A stretch of DNA of 13,918 nt from contig JBBRPS010000192.1 in the NCBI GenBank assembly GCA_038227745.1, forward strand, positions 1 through 13,918, given 5' to 3'. The position numbers and the translations under genes are program-made. The notes under the pieces are model-generated. The model did not search any database. It was given only the letters and a program-made list of their open reading frames with translations, and was not told the origin of the DNA. Positions 1 to 6,890 of the stretch are shown here, one piece after another. This DNA comes from DASPXY01 sp038227745. Lineage in GTDB: Bacteria > Planctomycetota > Planctomycetia > Gemmatales > Gemmataceae. How positions within the stretch are numbered: position 1 is the stretch's first letter; every line of letters starts with the position of its first letter.

Positions 1-63
1 GCGGTGTCCAACTCGTTCGGCTTCGGCGGCAGCAACACCTGCCTGGTGCTCAAGGCGGCGTGA
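1..63 (+). CDS. Beta-ketoacyl-ACP synthase, C-terminal end (partial)
   Basis: Only the last 20 codons and the TGA stop are in the window; the 5' part lies to the left. The peptide AVSNSFGFGGSNTCLVLKAA carries the glycine-rich NSFGFGG(S/T)N segment found at the C-terminus of FabF-type 3-oxoacyl-ACP synthases, where it packs near the active site. The family condenses malonyl-ACP with acyl-ACP in fatty-acid or polyketide elongation. The tail alone cannot separate housekeeping FabF from a paralogous ketosynthase. A strong palindrome follows 20 bases after the stop and probably ends this transcript. Confidence 0.8.
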   Translation, partial: AVSNSFGFGGSNTCLVLKAA

Positions 64-82
64 CGCCGCCGTTCCTATCCCC

Positions 83-162
83 GCAAACCGATCGGACACA
101 AGCCCGACGCGCCAGCGAGGGATCCCCTCGCTGGCGCGTCGGGCTTGTGTCCATCGGTTTGC
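83..162. repeat. Near-perfect 39-bp palindrome, terminator-like
   Basis: The arm at 83-121 is matched by the reverse complement of 124-162 almost completely. The only differences are one extra C near the outer end of the left arm and one extra base in the C-run at the inner end of the right arm; the loop is about two bases. It folds into a very stable hairpin but has no T-run, so it is not a classical intrinsic terminator. It lies between the ketosynthase stop and the ubiD-like gene. From memory, closely similar GC-rich palindromes are dispersed in Gemmata-type genomes; a genome search would confirm this. Confidence 0.85.
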
Positions 163-299
163 CGTCCCCTCCCGGGATCGACGATTCACGCCCGGCAATC
201 GCTTCGGCGCATGGCCGGGCGCTGGCCCCGAGTTCCATAATAGGGACGGGGGGCGGCGCGGGGGTACCGTCGGCCGGCCGCCAGGGAGCGCGACGGAGC

Positions 300-2177
300 A
301 TGGGTTACGCCAGCCTGCGGGAATGTCTCAACGACCTCGAACGGATCGGCCAGCTCGTGCGGGTCGGCGTCGAGATCGACCCTCACCTCGAAGCCGCGGA
401 GATCCAGCGCCGCGTCTACCAGGCCCAGGGGCCGGCCGTCTACTTCGCCCGCGTCAAGGGCTGCCGCTTCCCCATGGTCAGCAACCTGTTCGGCACCCTC
501 GAACGCACCCGCTACCTCTTCCGCGATACGCTCGCCGCCGTCCGCCACCTCGTCGAGCTGAAGGTCGATCCGTCGGCGTTCTGGCGGCGGCCGTGGCGCT
601 ACCGCGACGTGCCCTTCACGCTCTGGCGACTGCGGCCGAAGACGGTCCGCACCGCCCCGATCCTGGCCGGGCGGGCGAAGGTGAGCGAGCTGCCGCAGCT
701 CGTCTGCTGGCCGCGCGACGGCGGCGCCTTCGTCACCCTGCCGCAGGTCTACACCGAGGACGCCGACCGCCCCGGCTGGCGGCACTCCAACCTCGGCATG
801 TACCGCGTGCAGCTCTCCGGCAACGAGTACCAGCCCGACCGGCAGATCGGTCTGCACTACCAGATCCACCGCGGCATCGGCGTCCACCACGCGGCGGCGC
901 TGCGCCGCGGCGTACCCTTCCGCGTCAACGTCTTCGTCGGCGGCCCCCCCGCCCTGACGCTCGCCGCCGTCATGCCGCTGCCCGAGGGCCTGCCGGAGTT
1001 GGCCTTCGCCGGGGCGCTCGGCGGCCGCCGCGTGCGCCTGTTCTACCCGCCCGGACCGGGGGGCTCACACCCCCCGCTCGCCGCCGACGCCGATTTCTGC
1101 ATCACCGGCACGGTCGATCCGGAACGGCAGTTGCCCGAGGGGCCGTTCGGCGACCACCTCGGCTATTACAGTCTGGCGCACCCCTTCCCGGTCCTGAACG
1201 TCGAGCACGTCTACCACCGCAAGGACGCCGTCTGGCCGTTCACCGTCGTCGGCCGGCCGCCGCAGGAGGACACCAGCTTCGGCCAGATCATCCACGAGCT
1301 GACCGGGCCGATCATCCCGACCGTCGTCCACGGCATTCACGCCGTCCACGCAGTCGATGCGGCCGGCGTCCACCCGCTGCTGCTGGCGATCGGCAGTGAG
1401 CGCTACGCCCCCTACGCCGAGCGGCGCCGGCCGCAGGAGTTGCTCACCTCCGCCAACGCGCTGCTCGGCCAGGGGCAGCTATCGCTGGCGAAGTACCTGT
1501 TCATCGTGGCGCGCGAGGACGACCCGGCGCTGGACGTCCACGACATCGCGGCGTTCTTCCGGCACCTGCTGGAGCGCGTGGACTGGCGGACCGATCTGCA
1601 CTTCCAGACCTGCACGACGATCGACACCCTGGACTATTCCGGCAGCGGCTTCAACCAGGGCTCGAAGCTGGTGATCGCGGCGGCGGGGCCGCGGCGGCGT
1701 GCGCTGCCGGCGGCGCTGCCGGAGGGATTCACGCTGCCGTCCGGATTCGGGCCGGCACACGTCTGCCTGCCGGGGGTGCTGGCGGTGCAGGCGCCGCGCT
1801 TTACGAAGGCGGACACGGGTGGGCAGCAAGAGGGGGCGCCGGAGCGCGAGGCGGCGGTGAAGCGCTTCTGCAAGGCGGTGCAGCCCGGCGAGCCGCTCAA
1901 CGCCTTCCCGCTGGTCGTGCTGGTGGACGACAGCGCCTTCACCGCCGGGACGCTGAACAATTACTTGTGGGTGACGTTCACGCGCTCGAACCCGGCGGCG
2001 GACGTCCACGGGATCGGGGCGTATACGTGGCAGAAGCACTGGGGCTGCGAGGGGGCGCTGGTGATCGACGCGCGCATCAAGCCGCACCACGCGCCGCCGC
2101 TGGAGGAGGACCCCGCGGTGAGCAAGCGCGTGGACGCACTGGCGGCGCCTGGGGGACCGCTGCACCGGATCATTTGA
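300..2177 (+). CDS. UbiD-family decarboxylase, long menaquinone type
   Basis: A 625-residue cytosolic enzyme of the prenylated-FMN-dependent UbiD family, which decarboxylates aromatic or unsaturated acids. Seen: SNLGMYRVQL (163-172), whose N164 and R169 match the spacing of the family's metal-binding Asn and catalytic Arg; an H190-R191 pair; PEGPFGDHLGYY (279-290), a family hallmark with E280; TVVGRPPQED (315-324); and DARIKPHHAPPLEED near the C-terminus. E. coli UbiD is about 497 residues. The extra length and the DARIKPHHA tail resemble the roughly 600-residue form tied to menaquinone synthesis through futalosine (MqnL-like), so that role is inferred. Start choice: ATG at 300 with AGGGAG at 283-288. 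The frame stays open back to 60, but that part translates the palindrome. A CATAAT at 236-241 is the only -10-like site upstream, with no matching -35. Confidence 0.88.
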   Translation: MGYASLRECLNDLERIGQLVRVGVEIDPHLEAAEIQRRVYQAQGPAVYFARVKGCRFPMVSNLFGTLERTRYLFRDTLAAVRHLVELKVDPSAFWRRPWRYRDVPFTLWRLRPKTVRTAPILAGRAKVSELPQLVCWPRDGGAFVTLPQVYTEDADRPGWRHSNLGMYRVQLSGNEYQPDRQIGLHYQIHRGIGVHHAAALRRGVPFRVNVFVGGPPALTLAAVMPLPEGLPELAFAGALGGRRVRLFYPPGPGGSHPPLAADADFCITGTVDPERQLPEGPFGDHLGYYSLAHPFPVLNVEHVYHRKDAVWPFTVVGRPPQEDTSFGQIIHELTGPIIPTVVHGIHAVHAVDAAGVHPLLLAIGSERYAPYAERRRPQELLTSANALLGQGQLSLAKYLFIVAREDDPALDVHDIAAFFRHLLERVDWRTDLHFQTCTTIDTLDYSGSGFNQGSKLVIAAAGPRRRALPAALPEGFTLPSGFGPAHVCLPGVLAVQAPRFTKADTGGQQEGAPEREAAVKRFCKAVQPGEPLNAFPLVVLVDDSAFTAGTLNNYLWVTFTRSNPAADVHGIGAYTWQKHWGCEGALVIDARIKPHHAPPLEEDPAVSKRVDALAAPGGPLHRII

Positions 2178-2178
2178 G

Positions 2179-2285
2179 TGCCCGGTTCGTGGGCGACTCG
2201 CTCCGCGAGTCGCTTCGGGGTGGGCGCGTTCCTTGACCCCCGTGCAGGTAGCGACTCGCGGAGCGAGTCGCCCACGAACCGGGCA
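2179..2285. repeat. 36-bp perfect inverted repeat with hairpin arms (REP/BIME-like)
   Basis: The arms 2179-2214 and 2250-2285 are perfect reverse complements separated by 35 bases. Each arm also contains its own palindrome: GCGACTCGC, a three-base spacer, then GCGAGTCGC (2193-2213, with the counterpart in the right arm). The element starts two bases after the ubiD-like stop and ends ten bases before the stop of the convergent CLC gene, so it fills the whole convergent gap and probably ends transcription from both sides. There is no T-run. The nested geometry resembles paired REP units (BIMEs). I recall similar 'GACTCGC-GCGAGTC' repeats in Gemmata-type genomes but could not check. Confidence 0.88.
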
Positions 2286-2294
2286 GAGGCACTC

Positions 2295-4274
2295 TCACGG
2301 CGCCACTGCCGCTCCCTCGTGGGCTGCCGCTCCGTGGACGTAACGCAGGTATGTACTCGAGATCTCCGAGCGCTTGACGACGCCGATCACCTTCTTCTCC
2401 GGCGAGCCGTCCACCACCGCCAGCGCCAGCCGGTCGCTCTCGACGAACAACTCCAGGGCGCGGTCGAGCGTGTCCTCCGGCCGCAACGGCGTCACGTCGG
2501 TGCGCATCAGGTCGGCGGCCACCACCAGCGGCAACAGGTGCGGCGACAGCGACGCCAGATGCACTTCCTCCAGGCTGACGTGGCCCAGGTAATGGCCCGC
2601 CTCGTCGGTCACCGGCAGGCCGTGGAACGTGCTGTTGCCGAGCAGTTCGAGCACCCGCGGCAGGCGGTCGCCGGGGTGGAGTACCGGCAACTCGCGGCCC
2701 GGCGTCAGGAACTGGCTGACGCGCAGCCCCGCCAGCACCTCACGGACATAGTCGCCCTGGTGGGCCGGCGAGCGCGAACGGCTATCGACCTGCGAGCTGT
2801 AGATCGATTGCTCGTCGGACAGCAGGAACGCCAGGGAGCAGACCCAGAGCGTCGGCAGCAGCAGTTTGTAGTCGCCCGTCATCTCGCTGACGATCACCAG
2901 CGTCGAGAAGGGGGTCTTGGCGGCGGCGGCGAAGAAGCCCGCCATGCCGACGATGACGAACGCGGCCGGGTGCGGCGCCATCTGCGGCCAGAGCCGGTGG
3001 AAGAAAATGCCCAGCGCCCCGCCGGCGCAGCCGCCAATCACCATCGACGGCCCGAACACGCCGCCCGAGCCGCCGCTGCCGATCGTCAGCCCCGTCGTCA
3101 GGATTTTTCCGAGCGCCACGGCCAGCAGCACCGCGGCGAACGACAGGCTCAGGCTGTCGGCGGGCGCCGCCATCGTGTTTTGCAGCACGCCGTAGCCGAA
3201 CGACAGTACCGACAGGACCTGCGGGTTGCCGAAGACGAAAAAGAGCAGCAGGCCCAGGGCGCTGGTAAGGAAGGCGCCGAGGGCAGGGCGCCAGTGAGGG
3301 CGGATCGGCAGACGGTGGAACAGGTGCGTCAGGCCGTAGAAGCTGCGCGTGTAGATCATCGCCAGCACGACCATCAACAGGGCGAGGACCAGGTAGAGGG
3401 GCAGTTGCAGGGGGTTGTTGAAGGAGAGTTGGTCGAGGATGACCTGCGGGATGGTGAAGAGCGGCTCCCAGCCGGAGTACAGGCCGAACGTGCAGTAGGC
3501 GGTGATGGTGGCCAGGGCGGCGGGGATGATGACCTCGGACTCGAAGTCGGGCGAGCGGTACAGCACCTCGGCGGCGAAGAGGGCGCCGGCCAGAGGCGCC
3601 CGGAAGATGGCGCCGACGCCGGCGCCCATGCCGGCGGCCATCAGGATGCGGCGCTCGGCGGGGCGTAGGCGGAGGAAGCCGCCGAGGAACGAGCCGATGC
3701 CGGCGCCGATCTGGGCGATCGGCCCCTCGCGGCCGCCCGAGCCGCCGCTGCCGATGGTCAGGGCGCTGGCGACGACCTTGATGGCGGGCACGCGCGGGCG
3801 GATCCGCCCCTGCTTGTGGTGATAGGCGTCGATGGCCGCGTCGGTGCCGTGGCCCTCCGCCTCGGGCGCGAAGGTGAAGACGAGCCAGCCGCTGAGGAGG
3901 CCGCCGACAGTTGGGACGACGAGGAGCAGCCAGGGGTAGGTCGGCGGCTCCGGCGTGACGAGTTGCGGCGGTTCCTTCTTCGAGTGCGCGGCCGCGGGGC
4001 CAGGCGCGTCGGGGGCCGGCTTCTCGGCGAACACGGGTGGTTCGCCCTTGGGGCTGGTGGCGTGGTAGCCGACGACGCCTTCCAGGGTGTAGTGGACGAC
4101 CACCTGGCAGGCGAGGTAGAAGACGATGGCGCCGAGGCCGGCGGCGACGCCGACGACGAGCGACAGGCCGAGCAGGCGTGCCTGGGGGCGAATGCGGCGG
4201 CGGCCCAGTTCCCAGAACTCGGGGAACCAGCGCAGTGGGTGGGAGGGTTTTGGAGGGTCGTTGGTTTCGCTCAT
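2295..4274 (-). CDS. CLC-family chloride channel/transporter with CBS pair
   Basis: A 659-residue inner-membrane CLC protein moving chloride or a similar anion. Seen: GSGGSGGREGPIAQIGAG (175-192) containing the gating glutamate E183; GGVFGP (404-409), the GxFxP ion-pathway motif; Y492 in IYSSQV, at the place of the anion-coordinating tyrosine; and many hydrophobic helices between 35 and 485. The usual GSGIP loop is GHGTD (141-145). A proline-rich stretch of about 40 residues (72-113) is inserted after the first membrane helix. The C-terminal part (about 520-640) forms two CBS motifs, which bind adenine nucleotides in this family and regulate gating. GALFAAEVLY (230-239) has V237 where E. coli ClcA has the proton glutamate E203, which favours channel-like behaviour. 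ATG at 4274 has AAGGAG nine bases upstream. Confidence 0.93.
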   Translation of the reverse strand: MSETNDPPKPSHPLRWFPEFWELGRRRIRPQARLLGLSLVVGVAAGLGAIVFYLACQVVVHYTLEGVVGYHATSPKGEPPVFAEKPAPDAPGPAAAHSKKEPPQLVTPEPPTYPWLLLVVPTVGGLLSGWLVFTFAPEAEGHGTDAAIDAYHHKQGRIRPRVPAIKVVASALTIGSGGSGGREGPIAQIGAGIGSFLGGFLRLRPAERRILMAAGMGAGVGAIFRAPLAGALFAAEVLYRSPDFESEVIIPAALATITAYCTFGLYSGWEPLFTIPQVILDQLSFNNPLQLPLYLVLALLMVVLAMIYTRSFYGLTHLFHRLPIRPHWRPALGAFLTSALGLLLFFVFGNPQVLSVLSFGYGVLQNTMAAPADSLSLSFAAVLLAVALGKILTTGLTIGSGGSGGVFGPSMVIGGCAGGALGIFFHRLWPQMAPHPAAFVIVGMAGFFAAAAKTPFSTLVIVSEMTGDYKLLLPTLWVCSLAFLLSDEQSIYSSQVDSRSRSPAHQGDYVREVLAGLRVSQFLTPGRELPVLHPGDRLPRVLELLGNSTFHGLPVTDEAGHYLGHVSLEEVHLASLSPHLLPLVVAADLMRTDVTPLRPEDTLDRALELFVESDRLALAVVDGSPEKKVIGVVKRSEISSTYLRYVHGAAAHEGAAVAP

Positions 4275-4611
4275 GGCGCAACACTCCTTGGCCGCGGGAA
4301 GAGCGCGGGGCCGGCGTTGGGGGCTGGTTGTGCGGTTATCCTAGTCAAGCGACCGGGGCGAACAACCCGTCTCAGCGGTCGCACTTCCCGCGCCGGACGG
4401 GGAAAACAGGTACGAGAGCGGAAAAGTTTCCACAATTATTTCGCCCCGGCGCGCATCGTAGGGATGAACACGCGACAGGGGGGGCCTCAACGGTCGCGCC
4501 GATGGCCCGATACCGGGGGGTAGAGAGGTCTTCAAACCTCGCCGGGCCGGAGAGCGACCGCTGTGACGCGAATCGGCAAGCCCCCTTCACCGCGTGGCCA
4601 TGGTGCTGTCT

Positions 4612-4670
4612 GGACCGGCTTGGCCGCGAGGTTGGCAGCGTCCTCGAGGTTGGGCCGGTCCGGCTTTTTT
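4612..4670 (+). terminator. Intrinsic terminator with nested stem and T6 tract
   Basis: GGACCGGC (4612-4619) pairs with GCCGGTCC (4654-4661). Inside it CGAGG (4627-4631) pairs with CCTCG (4642-4646). Three bases after the outer stem come six T residues (4665-4670). The polarity is plus strand only. No plus-strand gene ends upstream, so it either ends an unannotated RNA or shields the promoter 38 bases downstream from readthrough. Confidence 0.6.
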
Positions 4671-4707
4671 CCTCTCTCCCGCCGGACGTCGCGCCCCTCA
4701 CCCCAAC

Positions 4708-4737
4708 TTGACGCCCGGGCGGCGGTTGCGGTATAAC
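4708..4737 (+). promoter_or_regulatory. Sigma70-type promoter of small gene 1
   Basis: TTGACG (4708-4713) and TATAAC (4732-4737) are separated by 18 bases, giving a predicted start near 4744 and a leader of about 34 bases before the ATG. The -35/spacer junction forms the palindrome GCCCGGGC (4713-4720). The site is nearly identical to the one at 5054-5083. Confidence 0.75.
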
Positions 4738-4777
4738 CCCTTTATCCACGACCGCAGCGCAAGGGAGACGATGTCGC

Positions 4778-5020
4778 ATGTCCATGCCCCCTCAGGAAGT
4801 ACTCAACTACGTGCGTGCGGAACCGTTTCGGCCCTTCCGCATCCGCATGACGAGCGGTCGGACCTTCGAGATCCGCCACCCCGAGATGGTTCGCGTCGGG
4901 GCCGACTCTCTGATCCTCTTCACCTGGGTGAGCAACAATCCGGATATTTATGATCGGTGGGAAACCGTGTCGCTGTCCCTGGTGGAATCCCTCACTCCCC
5001 TGGAAGCGAAGGCGTCCTGA
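4778..5020 (+). CDS. Small conserved hypothetical protein, copy 1
   Basis: An 80-residue protein of unknown function with no signal peptide or membrane segment, probably cytosolic. The core is YVRAEPFRPFRI (about 11-22), then TSGRTFEIRHPEM (25-37), a hydrophobic strand (LILFTWV) and a C-terminal VSLSLVESLTPLEA segment. The pattern suggests a small beta-rich domain. I recall similar short proteins as common and unassigned in planctomycetes. It is paralogous to the gene at 5194-5514, most clearly over YV-AEPFRPFRI, TSGRT and IRHPEM. ATG at 4778 has AAGGGAG (4761-4767) ten bases upstream; ATG at 4784 in the same frame is possible. It has its own promoter and an upstream terminator, so it may be transcribed singly, or read through into the next unit since no clear terminator follows. 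Confidence 0.75.
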   Translation: MSMPPQEVLNYVRAEPFRPFRIRMTSGRTFEIRHPEMVRVGADSLILFTWVSNNPDIYDRWETVSLSLVESLTPLEAKAS

Positions 5021-5053
5021 ACGCCCGGCGGCGTCCCCTCCCTTCACCCCAAC

Positions 5054-5083
5054 TTGACGCCCGGGCAGCGGCTGCGATATAAC
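5054..5083 (+). promoter_or_regulatory. Sigma70-type promoter of small gene 2 / rimO unit
   Basis: TTGACG (5054-5059) and TATAAC (5078-5083) with an 18-base spacer. Both hexamers are identical to the first promoter, and only three transitions separate the two spacers. GCCCGGGC recurs at 5059-5066. The similarity extends upstream into the shared CACCCCAAC sequence, so this is a duplicated block. The predicted start near 5090 leaves a leader of about 104 bases before the chosen ATG. It probably drives small gene 2, rimO and pgsA. Confidence 0.75.
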
Positions 5084-5193
5084 CAACTCATACGGTTGAC
5101 GCGCCGGCGGGTCGATGGTTGGCACGAAGAGCAACACCTCCACTCCCCTGTCCCGTCAACGCCGAACCGTACCCCGGAAGAGGCTCCCGCCGC

Positions 5194-5514
5194 ATGAATG
5201 ACCTCCCCAAGGCGCAGGCGATTGCCACCCAGACGACGGAAGTCAGCGAGGAACAGCGGATGATTTCCTTTCAACGCATGGCCAGCTATGTGGGGGCCGA
5301 ACCGTTCCGACCGTTTCGGATCACCACCACGAGCGGTCGCACCATTGACATTCGCCACCCGGAGATGATCCAGTTGGGGCGGTCCACGATGACCATCTTC
5401 ACGTTCCTCGGCCACGAGCCGGAAGAAACGAAGGAACGACAGGTTGATGTCTCGCTTCTGCTGACCGAATCCGTCGAACCGCTGGACGCAACGGCCCGTC
5501 CACAGGGGGCGTAA
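5194..5514 (+). CDS. Small conserved hypothetical protein, copy 2, coupled to rimO
   Basis: A 106-residue paralog of the gene at 4778-5020. After an acidic N-terminal extension of about 25 residues come YVGAEPFRPFRI, TSGRTIDIRHPEM and VSLLLTESVEPLDA in the same order. Function is unknown; no export or membrane signal is seen. ATG at 5194 has GGAAGAGG (5176-5183) ten bases upstream. An in-frame ATG at 5260 preceded by GAGGA would give a protein aligning end to end with copy 1, so the true start is uncertain; a TTG at 5119 is less likely. Its TAA stop shares one base with the rimO ATG (TAATG), so rimO is probably translationally coupled to it. Confidence 0.72.
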   Translation: MNDLPKAQAIATQTTEVSEEQRMISFQRMASYVGAEPFRPFRITTTSGRTIDIRHPEMIQLGRSTMTIFTFLGHEPEETKERQVDVSLLLTESVEPLDATARPQGA

Positions 5515-6887
5515 TGAGCAAGGCACCTTCCCACGAATCTTCCCCCCGAACGTTCGCCTTCGTTTCCCTCGGCTGTCCGAAGAACACCGTCGATTCCGAG
5601 CGCATGCTCGGGAAGTTGACGCAGGACGGCTACGCCCTCGTGCCCGACGCAGACGGCGCCGACGTGGTCGTCATCAACACCTGCGGCTTCATCGAGGCGG
5701 CCCGCCAGGAATCGCTGTCCGTCATCCGCGAGATGCTGGAGCTGAAGCGCCAGGGCCGGGTCGGCTCGGTCGTCGTCGCCGGCTGCCTTGCGGAGCGCAA
5801 GAAGGATGAATTGCTCACGGAGGTGCCCGAGGTCGATCATATCGTCGGCGTCTTCGGCCGCGAGGAGATTGTCCAGGTCGTGGACCGCGCCGTCGCCCAG
5901 CGCCAGGAGCAGCGCACGCTGTTCCGCCCCGCCCCGGTGCGCGCCCAGGAGGACACCGCCCGCCTGCGCATCACGCCGCGGCACTACGCTTACCTGAAAA
6001 TCTCCGAGGGTTGCGACCGCCTTTGCACCTTCTGCGCCATCCCCGGCATGCGCGGCAAGCACGTCACCAAGCCGATCGAGGAGGTGGTGCGCGAGGCCCG
6101 CGAGCTGGCCGCCGACGGCGTCCGCGAGCTGATCGTCGTCGCCCAGGACACGACCTATTACGGCCTCGACCTCTACGGCCGCGTGCGCCTCGCCGAGCTG
6201 CTGCGCGAGCTGGACCGCGTCGAGGGGCTGGAGTGGATCCGCGTCCTCTACGCTTACCCGATCCACTTCACCGACGAGCTGATCGAGACGCTCGCCGGCG
6301 CCGAGAAGATCATTCCCTACCTCGACATGCCGCTCCAGCACATCAACGACCGCGTGCTGAAGCGCATGCAGCGGCGCGTCAACCGGCAGGCGACGACGGA
6401 CCTGATCGAGCGGTTGCGGTCGGCGCTGCCGGGCCTGACGCTGCGGACGACGTTCATCGTCGGCTTCCCCGGCGAGACGGAGGCCGAGTTCGAGGAGCTG
6501 TCGGGCTTCGTGGCGGCGACGCGCTTCGAGCGGGCCGGCGTCTTCACCTACTCGCACGAGCCCGGCACGCCAGCTGCCCGACTCGACGGACACCTGCCGG
6601 ACGAGGTCAAACAGGAGCGGCGCCGTCGTCTGATGGAGGTGCAGCAGGAGATCGCGATGGGCTGGGCGGAGCAACAGGTCGGCAAGCAGATCGAGGCGCT
6701 CGTGGACGGCCCGGACCCGGAGATCCCCGGCCACGTGCTGGCGCGCGGCCACGCCGACGCCCCGGACATCGACTGCCTGGTCCGGGTGAAGGGCAAGGCG
6801 CTGCGGCCGGGCGACCTGGTGACGGTGAAGGTGACGGGTGCGGATGGGTACGACCTGGTGGGGCGGGCCATCGGCCCGGGGAGGTGA
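5514..6887 (+). CDS. rimO: Ribosomal protein S12 methylthiotransferase RimO
   Basis: A 457-residue radical-SAM enzyme that adds a methylthio group to the conserved aspartate of ribosomal protein S12, using two 4Fe-4S clusters and SAM. Seen: an N-terminal UPF0004 domain with the three cluster cysteines C21 (LGCPKNTVDSE), C57 (NTCGF) and C91 (AGCLAE); the radical-SAM motif C167-x3-C171-x2-C174 in EGCDRLCTFCAIP; YPIHFTDELI and PYLDMPLQH segments; and a C-terminal TRAM domain (about 390-455). CTFCAIP and VAQDTTYYGLDLYG point to RimO rather than MiaB. The ATG overlaps the upstream TAA by one base, and AGGGGG lies just before it. It probably forms an operon with the small gene before it and pgsA after it. 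Confidence 0.95.
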   Translation: MSKAPSHESSPRTFAFVSLGCPKNTVDSERMLGKLTQDGYALVPDADGADVVVINTCGFIEAARQESLSVIREMLELKRQGRVGSVVVAGCLAERKKDELLTEVPEVDHIVGVFGREEIVQVVDRAVAQRQEQRTLFRPAPVRAQEDTARLRITPRHYAYLKISEGCDRLCTFCAIPGMRGKHVTKPIEEVVREARELAADGVRELIVVAQDTTYYGLDLYGRVRLAELLRELDRVEGLEWIRVLYAYPIHFTDELIETLAGAEKIIPYLDMPLQHINDRVLKRMQRRVNRQATTDLIERLRSALPGLTLRTTFIVGFPGETEAEFEELSGFVAATRFERAGVFTYSHEPGTPAARLDGHLPDEVKQERRRRLMEVQQEIAMGWAEQQVGKQIEALVDGPDPEIPGHVLARGHADAPDIDCLVRVKGKALRPGDLVTVKVTGADGYDLVGRAIGPGR

Positions 6888-6890
6888 GGC

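Larger units (their letters stand above)
4275..4777. other. Gene-free region between divergent clc and small gene 1
   Basis: About 500 bases with no convincing coding sequence; open frames here are continuations of frames antisense to clc or are compositional. It holds the clc ribosome-binding site, a 7-bp inverted repeat (4349-4355 with 4376-4382), one AT-rich patch near 4425-4442 that might hold a promoter, a small 5-bp hairpin at 4525-4540, an intrinsic terminator at 4612-4670 and the first small-gene promoter at 4708-4737. No clear -35/-10 pair was found for clc. Confidence 0.6.

Noticed and set aside
60..299. 80-codon N-terminal extension of the UbiD-like frame
   Set aside because: It starts at the last base before the ketosynthase stop codon and translates the palindrome; the family's N-terminal pattern begins at the ATG at 300, which has a ribosome-binding site.
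186..890. 234-codon minus-strand frame opposite the ubiD-like gene
   Set aside because: It is antisense to a recognised enzyme and has no motif of its own.
2178..3668. Long plus-strand open frame opposite the CLC gene
   Set aside because: It is antisense to a clear CLC protein, low in complexity (R, Q, V, E rich) and matches no family; it arises from the high GC content.
4490..4600. tRNA-Sec-like anticodon arm (GAGGT-CTTCAA-ACCTC at 4525-4540)
   Set aside because: The loop is one base short for a normal anticodon loop, no T-loop motif GTTCRA follows, and no acceptor stem pairs at the right distance.
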